Assembly: GCA_964644025.1 (NCBI GenBank)
Contig: CAZXVW010000204.1
Location: forward strand, 1 to 7,203
Source: CAZXVW01 sp964644025
Lineage (GTDB): Bacteria; Acidobacteriota; Terriglobia; Bryobacterales; Bryobacteraceae
Direction of reading: 5' to 3'
DNA: 7,203 nt
Part shown: in pieces, positions 1 through 4,991 of the stretch
Numbering within the stretch: position 1 is the first letter of the stretch
Layout of the letters: every line of letters starts with the position of its first letter
Program-made: the position numbers and the translations under genes
The notes under the pieces: model-generated
What the model was told of the DNA's origin: nothing
What the model saw: only the letters and a program-made list of their open reading frames with translations
Database searches by the model: none

Positions 1-49
1 CCCTCGTAGTGTCAGTCAGATACTGCTTGGTCGACGCTGGAACTTCGGT

Positions 50-1990
50 CTAATGAATGAAACGTAAGCCGGTTCGCAGCACGTTGGCCCGGTAGTTCCG
101 GATGGCAAACGCCTCCTCATGATAGGCGTAACGGGTCCAGTCCGCTTCAAAATAGACGCCCTTGCGCAAGAGCACGGAAACCCCTGCCCGCGGGGTGCGC
201 ATGCGCAACGGGTAGGACGCTCCGGTGTCCCGCACGTATTCGTAGCCGGCCCGGACATCGACGCGCTTGCCGACCGGCGCCTGAAGGTGGAAGTTCGCCA
301 CGTGAGTGTTCGTCTCGTAAAGCGAAATTCCTCCCGTCAAACTCGTAAGGGCGTAAAAAACAATGTCCGTGCTTGTACGCAGGCGGTAGAAATTGTATCC
401 GCCCCCCACCACCAGCCGGCCGGACGGGACGTAGACTACCTGCGCCCCGAATTGACGATTGTCAAGGTCGTGGTTCACTCCGGCCGTGTCGTTGCTGTTG
501 TCCTCGATGACCGCGCTTCCGGAGATCGTGAGCCGGGAAACCGGACGCACCTGCCCGCGGATCCTCCACCGGAGGAATGACAACGGATCAATGCGATTGA
601 ACGCCTGCGAAGACGTTCCCTTCTCCATTTCCACCCGCACCCGCCCCTTGCTGTCCGGCACCCACAGCACCCCACCGCTGCCGGCGTTGGTCACCGTCAC
701 CACCGGCCGCGCACTGGCGCCGTATTCGCCGAAGGCCAAATGCCGGTCGCTGTAGCGATGACCACCCACCAGCGACAGGGTAGGAGCCACCGAGTACTCC
801 AGCTCGGTTTCGTTGCGCCCCAGCCGGTAGCCGGTCACCGTTCCGCCAAGCCCCTGGAAAGGAAGATCAAGCTGCTGGCCAGTGGCCTCGCTGATCAGCC
901 GGAGGAATCCCGTGGTGTCGAGCAGCCCGGTGAGCGTGTAGGTTTCATACGTGAACCGGTGCTCGAGCTTCAGCCGGTCCGTAATCTCCCACGTCTGCGC
1001 CAGCCCGGCATTATGCGTTGGCTTCTCGCTCGTCCCCGAGGAAGCGATAATCTGGCGAACGGGGAACCGGTTCACGCCCGTCCGCTGGAGCAAATCCTCG
1101 AACCGGTTGATGCGCAGGTCGGCGCCGCTGTACAGGTAGCGCCCCACCAGCTCATAGCGCCGCCCGCCGGCGTAGCGGGCGAGGACCCGCGAAACCGGCG
1201 TCGCAATCCGCGTGGGGGCATCCCGCCGCCCGGCCTCCAGCAGGTTGCCCCGAACCCCCTCCGGCTGGTTCGGGTTCGCGAACACCTCCGAGTCGTCCCG
1301 GAACCGGGTAAACGACTGATCGAAGCTGAGCAACAGCGGCTTCCAGTTCACTTCCACGCCCCCCGTGAATTCGTCCGAGGCCAGCCGCCGGGGATATGAG
1401 ACCGGATAAGTGTCGAGAATCAGATTCTGCGAGGAGAACCGGGTGCCGAAAAACTGGTGGCGCCGGTAACCGGCCGAAAGGGAAATCTTGCGGCCGGGAA
1501 ACAGCTTGAGATTCACGTTCCCGGACCGCCCGACGGAATTCTCCGTGTGCAGCCCCAGCGCGAATTCCGGCAGCGCGAAAAAATAGTTGTACTTGTGGTA
1601 GCCCGCTTTCAGGTCGTAAAGTTTGCGCTTCACCATTCTCAAGCTGGCCTGCTGGTACGGGTTCGCATCGCCGATGCCCGCCGCCGTCAAGCGCAGGGAA
1701 TCGAACCGCGCCCGGGTCCCCTTCAGCGGCCGGAGATCGAGCAGCAGGCCGGCCGTATTGAAGCCGGAACGCAGGTACCGGTCCGTCCAGAATTTGTCCC
1801 GGCTGCCATCCGTGTCCACGAAAACCGCCCCGAGGGACAGCTCGACGCGGCTCTCGAAACCGCCGCCGCGCGGCGACGGCGCCGCCTCCGCCTGGGAAGC
1901 GCCGGCTTGCTGCGAAGTCTGGGCGTTTCCGGCAACGCCCACCAGCCAGCAGAGCGCCAGCCCCGCCGCCGCGCGCCATCGCCCGCTCAT
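50..1990 (-). CDS. Outer-membrane beta-barrel, MtrB/PioB-like porin candidate
   Basis: A 646-residue exported protein. MSGRWR followed by a hydrophobic stretch (7-21) forms a signal peptide, with likely cleavage after GNA (23|24). An Ala/Gln/Pro-rich linker (24-44) follows. The rest is a long series of alternating amphipathic strands rich in Tyr, Arg, Gly and Thr, such as KISLSAGYRRHQFF (168-181), with polar loops between them. The mature chain has no cysteine; the only one lies in the signal peptide. It ends VLRTGLRFIH, with Phe two residues from the terminus. The size of about 620 mature residues is near that of MtrB (about 700), whose role is to hold a multiheme cytochrome in the outer membrane. 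Position immediately after a multiheme cytochrome, with an ATGA overlap, supports such a partnership. MtrB's N-terminal CXXC motif is absent. The barrel nature is well supported; MtrB/PioB homology is likely but unproven. An unrelated porin or adhesin-like barrel is the alternative. It ends with TAG at 52-50. Confidence 0.8.
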   Translation of the reverse strand: MSGRWRAAAGLALCWLVGVAGNAQTSQQAGASQAEAAPSPRGGGFESRVELSLGAVFVDTDGSRDKFWTDRYLRSGFNTAGLLLDLRPLKGTRARFDSLRLTAAGIGDANPYQQASLRMVKRKLYDLKAGYHKYNYFFALPEFALGLHTENSVGRSGNVNLKLFPGRKISLSAGYRRHQFFGTRFSSQNLILDTYPVSYPRRLASDEFTGGVEVNWKPLLLSFDQSFTRFRDDSEVFANPNQPEGVRGNLLEAGRRDAPTRIATPVSRVLARYAGGRRYELVGRYLYSGADLRINRFEDLLQRTGVNRFPVRQIIASSGTSEKPTHNAGLAQTWEITDRLKLEHRFTYETYTLTGLLDTTGFLRLISEATGQQLDLPFQGLGGTVTGYRLGRNETELEYSVAPTLSLVGGHRYSDRHLAFGEYGASARPVVTVTNAGSGGVLWVPDSKGRVRVEMEKGTSSQAFNRIDPLSFLRWRIRGQVRPVSRLTISGSAVIEDNSNDTAGVNHDLDNRQFGAQVVYVPSGRLVVGGGYNFYRLRTSTDIVFYALTSLTGGISLYETNTHVANFHLQAPVGKRVDVRAGYEYVRDTGASYPLRMRTPRAGVSVLLRKGVYFEADWTRYAYHEEAFAIRNYRANVLRTGLRFIH

Positions 1991-3711
1991 CGGCGCCTCG
2001 CCCTCCGGGCGCGCGGCACCCCGCTTCCAGCCCCGGATTCCCGCTGGCTTTCCGTCTCGGTACGCCACCAAATGCCCGCCGGCCCGTAATACTGGCGCAG
2101 CCATTCCGCCCCCTGGAGATCAGCGCCTTCGGTCCAGTCGGTGAGGCTTTCATCCAGCGGGAGACCGAATACCGGCGCGTAATTCCGGTGGCAGCGCACC
2201 GCGCAAGAACTGGGCATCCCTCCTTGCTCCCGCCTCGCCAGCGTCTCCTCCGGCGGAATCACCCGGAACGTGTGGGAAGGCGTATCGTATGGAACTGCGT
2301 TCACGGCCACCTTGGCCATGTGGCACTCCGTGCACCGGCTCAAGCCGGGATAGCCCTCCGGCTCGTAAGGATGGTGCGTGTGCTGGGAGACCGCGTCAGC
2401 GATCGCGGCCCGGTTCGCTTCCGGGTCCAGAAGATCCTCCGGGCGCACGGTGGCGAAGTCAAGCTCGCCGGCGTGGCACGCCAGACAGAGAGTGTTGTCG
2501 GCGACCGCCACGGGAATGGTCACCGCCCGGCCGGAGGCGTCACTGACCCTCAACTCCGTCCGAAGCTGCCCCGCGGTGGCGGCATGCGGATCGTGACAGT
2601 CGGTGCAGCGCATACCGGCCTTCCATTTTGCGCTCCGGCGGAAATCTTGAAACTCCTGCCCGTACTCCCGCGAAGTCTCCTGGTCCGGCCAAAGCTTCGG
2701 AAGGCTCCGGAAAAACCTTCCGAACAAGGGAGCGCCCAGGTTCGCAGCGTAGGATTCCTGGGCTGCTTCATCCACCGGGTAGTCGTGAATTCCCTGGGGC
2801 AGGCTGTGACCGCGCGAATGGCAGGAACCGCACAGCTCGTTCGCCTGCTCCGCCGTGAAATCCCTGGCCGGGTCGATGATCTTGCGGGGATCGCCGCTCG
2901 AGATCACGTGCTCCAGGCCCGGCCCGTGACACCGCTCGCACCCGGTATTGACCTGTTCCTGGTAGCCGTCCCCGTCGAGGTCCGCGTAGTGGGGATCGCC
3001 CTCCAGGTAGTGAACCGCGGGCGGCGCCGCCGCCACCCACTCGCCATTGCCGTCCTGGCCCACCGACAGGCCGTTGAAGTGGCATCCGGCGCACTGCCGG
3101 TCAAAGGAAACCTCGTGCGGCAACTGCCGCGTCACCGCCCCGAGGGTAAACCGGGGCGAGCCGTCTTGCCGGTACCATACCTCCGGCCGGTACGCGACAT
3201 ACTCGTGAGTGATCTCGTTATACTGGACCGGGCTCACGTAATAGCCCGCGCTCAACCCGCCCGCGCGATCCCCCACCGGAATCTTCACCGCGTAAAGCTG
3301 CCGGAAACGACCGCTTCCGCCGTAGGCGAACCGCACCGGAAACTGCACCGTCCCGATCCGGATCCGGTAGCCGGTCGCGGCATCGTAACCAAGCACCGGC
3401 GCGTTCGGCCGGTAACGGTCGAACCCGCTCCGGATCGTGTTCAGATCCAGCCCCTGCCGGAAATCGTCCACGCCGTTGCCATCCACATCGGCGACCACGC
3501 CGAAACCCGGTTGCAGGCTGTAGGAATCGCTCCCCAGGCTCGTCAGGCCGGTGGCGTGCCGCGACCCTCTCCAGCTTTCCTGGTCCGGATGACAGCTCAG
3601 ACACATCTCCGCGCCTACATACCCGGGCGGTTGCGCCCGCAGGGCCGCCGGGGCGGCCGTCATGGCCGCCAGACCCGCCAGTACCCCCGCCAGTGTGACT
3701 CGAACACTCAT
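1987..3711 (-). CDS. Exported octaheme c-type cytochrome, c554-like family
   Basis: A 574-residue multiheme cytochrome, probably periplasmic or outer-membrane-associated. Residues 1-26 are a signal peptide with likely cleavage after ALRA (26|27). Canonical heme sites are CLSCH 37-41, CAGCH 207-211, CERCH 258-262, CGSCH 294-298, CTDCH 369-373, CLACH 409-413 and CTECH 460-464. An eighth, CAVRCH 503-508, has three residues between the cysteines. All 16 cysteines belong to these sites, and 13 further histidines could serve as distal ligands (e.g. 52, 268, 376, 480). GxEMCxSCHPDQ-xxW-xxSRHA and GCERCHGPGLEH are typical of the c554-like family. There is no CXXCK, so a nitrite-reductase or hydroxylamine-oxidoreductase active site is not indicated. 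A 165-residue heme-free stretch follows heme 1. Two DxDx(N/D)Gxx(D/E) loops (75-83, 244-252) look like calcium sites. The C-terminal 25 residues are polar and end in an Arg-rich tail. The start overlaps the chaperone stop and the stop overlaps the barrel start. Its electron partner is inferred from context. Confidence 0.93.
   Translation of the reverse strand: MSVRVTLAGVLAGLAAMTAAPAALRAQPPGYVGAEMCLSCHPDQESWRGSRHATGLTSLGSDSYSLQPGFGVVADVDGNGVDDFRQGLDLNTIRSGFDRYRPNAPVLGYDAATGYRIRIGTVQFPVRFAYGGSGRFRQLYAVKIPVGDRAGGLSAGYYVSPVQYNEITHEYVAYRPEVWYRQDGSPRFTLGAVTRQLPHEVSFDRQCAGCHFNGLSVGQDGNGEWVAAAPPAVHYLEGDPHYADLDGDGYQEQVNTGCERCHGPGLEHVISSGDPRKIIDPARDFTAEQANELCGSCHSRGHSLPQGIHDYPVDEAAQESYAANLGAPLFGRFFRSLPKLWPDQETSREYGQEFQDFRRSAKWKAGMRCTDCHDPHAATAGQLRTELRVSDASGRAVTIPVAVADNTLCLACHAGELDFATVRPEDLLDPEANRAAIADAVSQHTHHPYEPEGYPGLSRCTECHMAKVAVNAVPYDTPSHTFRVIPPEETLARREQGGMPSSCAVRCHRNYAPVFGLPLDESLTDWTEGADLQGAEWLRQYYGPAGIWWRTETESQRESGAGSGVPRARRARRR
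2001..2006 (-). promoter_or_regulatory. Ribosome-binding site of the outer-membrane barrel
   Basis: GGAGGG on the coding strand lies 10 bases upstream of the ATG at 1990, within the codons for the Arg-rich tail of the cytochrome. Together with the ATGA overlap and the signal peptide that begins at this Met, it fixes the barrel start at 1990 rather than at the longer in-frame Met at 2104. Confidence 0.6.
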
Positions 3712-4436
3712 GCGCCCCGAAAATCTCCTGCGGGCCCGCTCATCCGGTTCTCCCAGGGGTGGAATCCCGGCGCTTCCCCCCCGCCAGGGAATTTCACGCC
3801 GGCCGGTCTCTCCTCCGCGGTGGCGTCCGAGCCGGTGAACGACTCCGCAATCCAGTCCGCCATGCCGGCGTAGTAACGCTCGCGCGTTCTGGACTGGATC
3901 TCCGCGCAGAGACCGGGAATCCAGCGGCCCGGATGCCGGTTGAAAAACTCGTTCTCCATCTCCGACCAGCGCCCGGCCTGTTCCGCGTCTCCGGCCTCCC
4001 ACGCCGCCGCCTGCCGTTCCGCCAACGCCTGCAGCAGGCTGATCTCCACCCCGGCGTGGTCGGGCAGTTCTTTGAGTGCCGGGGACAGCTCGAAGCCGGC
4101 GCGCCGGTAGAATTCCTGAACCTGCCTCGCCGGTCTGCCCATCAGCAGGCCCGGACCCGACTCGGTGCGCCCCTCGTAACACGACTCGAACGGAAACACG
4201 TAGCAGCCGGTAGGCACCAGAAACAGGTTATGGAACTCCTGCACCAGTTCCTCCAGCCTCCAGGCCGGATCCACCGGGACCGGAGCCACCGGATTCGCCG
4301 CCAGCGCTTCCAGAAACTCCTGGGTGGGGGGAGAAAGAAAGAACGCCGCCGCCACCTGGTAACCGTGAGCCCGGAGTAGGGCCTCCTCAGCCATCTGCGC
4401 CTGGCGGCTGCTGCTCACGCTCGCACCCGGCCTCAT
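3708..4436 (-). CDS. TorD/DmsD-family molybdoenzyme maturation chaperone
   Basis: A 242-residue cytoplasmic chaperone of the TorD/DmsD/NarJ superfamily. Members bind the signal peptide and apo-form of a molybdoenzyme until cofactor insertion and Tat export; the client here is presumably the catalytic subunit of this operon. Family landmarks are EFHNLFLVP (67-75), YVFPFESCYEGR (79-90), MGRPARQVQEFYRRAGFE (99-116), LPDHAGVEISLLQALAERQ (124-142, the PDH-x3-E signature) and NEFFNRHPGRWIP (162-174). The protein is predominantly helical with no export signal. The start at 4436 is chosen because its ATG overlaps the stop of the FeS subunit gene (ATGA). Met15 is a possible alternative, but I see no good ribosome-binding site for it. 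Residues from about 203 onward form a Gly/Pro-rich tail beyond the usual fold of about 200 residues. The gene ends in a second ATGA overlap with the cytochrome gene. Confidence 0.9.
   Translation of the reverse strand: MRPGASVSSSRQAQMAEEALLRAHGYQVAAAFFLSPPTQEFLEALAANPVAPVPVDPAWRLEELVQEFHNLFLVPTGCYVFPFESCYEGRTESGPGLLMGRPARQVQEFYRRAGFELSPALKELPDHAGVEISLLQALAERQAAAWEAGDAEQAGRWSEMENEFFNRHPGRWIPGLCAEIQSRTRERYYAGMADWIAESFTGSDATAEERPAGVKFPGGGEAPGFHPWENRMSGPAGDFRGA
3725..3729 (-). promoter_or_regulatory. Ribosome-binding site of the multiheme cytochrome
   Basis: AGGAG on the coding strand lies 13 bases upstream of the ATG at 3711, inside the last codons of the chaperone gene. The spacing is rather long, so coupling through the ATGA overlap probably contributes to initiation. 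It supports the start at 3711 over longer in-frame extensions that run through the chaperone gene. Confidence 0.5.
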
Positions 4437-4975
4437 CGAAGAAACGTCACCGCAGGGTTCGTCAACCCGGGATCGGCGAATGCCTCGGGCACGGCTCCGT
4501 GGTCGCTGAAATCACCGTCCCGGACGAATCGCAGCGCACCGCCCACACAAGTCGGAACGCAGGCCGGCTCCAGCCCTTTCGAAGTGCGATGGACGCAAAA
4601 CGTGCACTTTTCGTATTTTCCGGTGTTGAGGTTCAGCTTCGGAGCGCCGTACGGGCACGCCGCCTCGCAATAGCCACAGCCGATGCACAGGTCCTGATCG
4701 ATGAGGACAATGCCATCCTCCGGTCGTTTTGAAATGGCATCCACCGGGCACGATTCGATACAGCTCGGGCGGGCGCAGTGGTGGCACGCCATGGTCACCC
4801 ACTCCCGGGTGGGATGCGGGAACTGACCTCCCTCGATGGTCACCACCTGCCGGTAGTGCAGGTTGGCCTTGCCGGTCTGCAACTCCAGCGTGTTGTTCTC
4901 CGCCTGGCACGACACCCGGCAGGCATGGCAGCCGATGCACCTTGTCAAGTCAATGATCCAGCCAATCTGTCCCAT
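4433..4975 (-). CDS. 4Fe-4S dicluster electron-transfer subunit, DmsB/TtrB/PhsB family
   Basis: A 180-residue ferredoxin-like beta subunit that carries electrons between the molybdopterin subunit and its redox partner. Sixteen cysteines form four [4Fe-4S] sites: Cys13/16/19/23, Cys64/67/72/76, Cys97/100/103/107 and Cys124/127/139/143. These are the only cysteines in the protein, and none of the four sites has lost a ligand. The chosen ATG at 4975 begins MGQIGWIIDLTRCIGC, the usual start of this family, and has an AGGAG Shine-Dalgarno at 4988-4984 with an 8-base spacer. Longer in-frame starts would run into the preceding gene. There is no signal peptide and no membrane segment, as expected for a subunit co-exported with a Tat-bearing partner (inference). 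The stop codon overlaps the start of the chaperone gene (ATGA at 4436-4433). The length is slightly shorter than DmsB or TtrB. Family call secure; specific enzyme not determined. Confidence 0.95.
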   Translation of the reverse strand: MGQIGWIIDLTRCIGCHACRVSCQAENNTLELQTGKANLHYRQVVTIEGGQFPHPTREWVTMACHHCARPSCIESCPVDAISKRPEDGIVLIDQDLCIGCGYCEAACPYGAPKLNLNTGKYEKCTFCVHRTSKGLEPACVPTCVGGALRFVRDGDFSDHGAVPEAFADPGLTNPAVTFLR

Positions 4976-4976
4976 A

Positions 4977-4990
4977 TCAGGAACTCCTGA
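4977..4990 (-). promoter_or_regulatory. Shine-Dalgarno of FeS subunit inside a short inverted repeat
   Basis: The 16-base gap between the catalytic and FeS subunit genes contains TCAGGAGTTCCTGA on the coding strand: two perfect 6-base arms around a 2-base centre. In RNA this could pair as a 5-bp stem with a 4-base loop. The AGGAG ribosome-binding site (4988-4984) lies in the left arm and loop, 8 bases before the ATG, and decides the start at 4975. Whether the hairpin modulates translation is inference; the stem is short. Confidence 0.6.
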
Positions 4991-4991
4991 A

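Noticed and set aside
1..49. Possible terminator or promoter after the barrel gene
   Set aside because: I see no convincing GC-rich hairpin with a T-run, and no promoter-like boxes, in these 49 bases. The stretch is too short to judge.
740..1399. Plus-strand open frames opposite the barrel (also 1457-2089, 1623-2144)
   Set aside because: Arg/Pro/Gln-rich translations without domain signatures, opposite a gene with a clear signal peptide and strand pattern.
1991..2104. Longer N-terminal start for the barrel at 2104
   Set aside because: It would put 38 residues read out of frame from the cytochrome tail in front of the signal peptide. The ATG at 1990 has a good ribosome-binding site and the ATGA overlap.
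2188..3873. Long open frame of 561 codons on the plus strand
   Set aside because: It lies wholly opposite the cytochrome and the end of the chaperone gene. Its translation is Arg/Pro/Val-rich with no recognisable motif, the usual antisense shadow in GC-rich coding DNA.
3712..4182. Longer N-terminal start for the cytochrome at 4182
   Set aside because: The extension is an out-of-frame reading of the chaperone gene. The Met at 3711 begins a clear signal peptide and has an upstream AGGAG.
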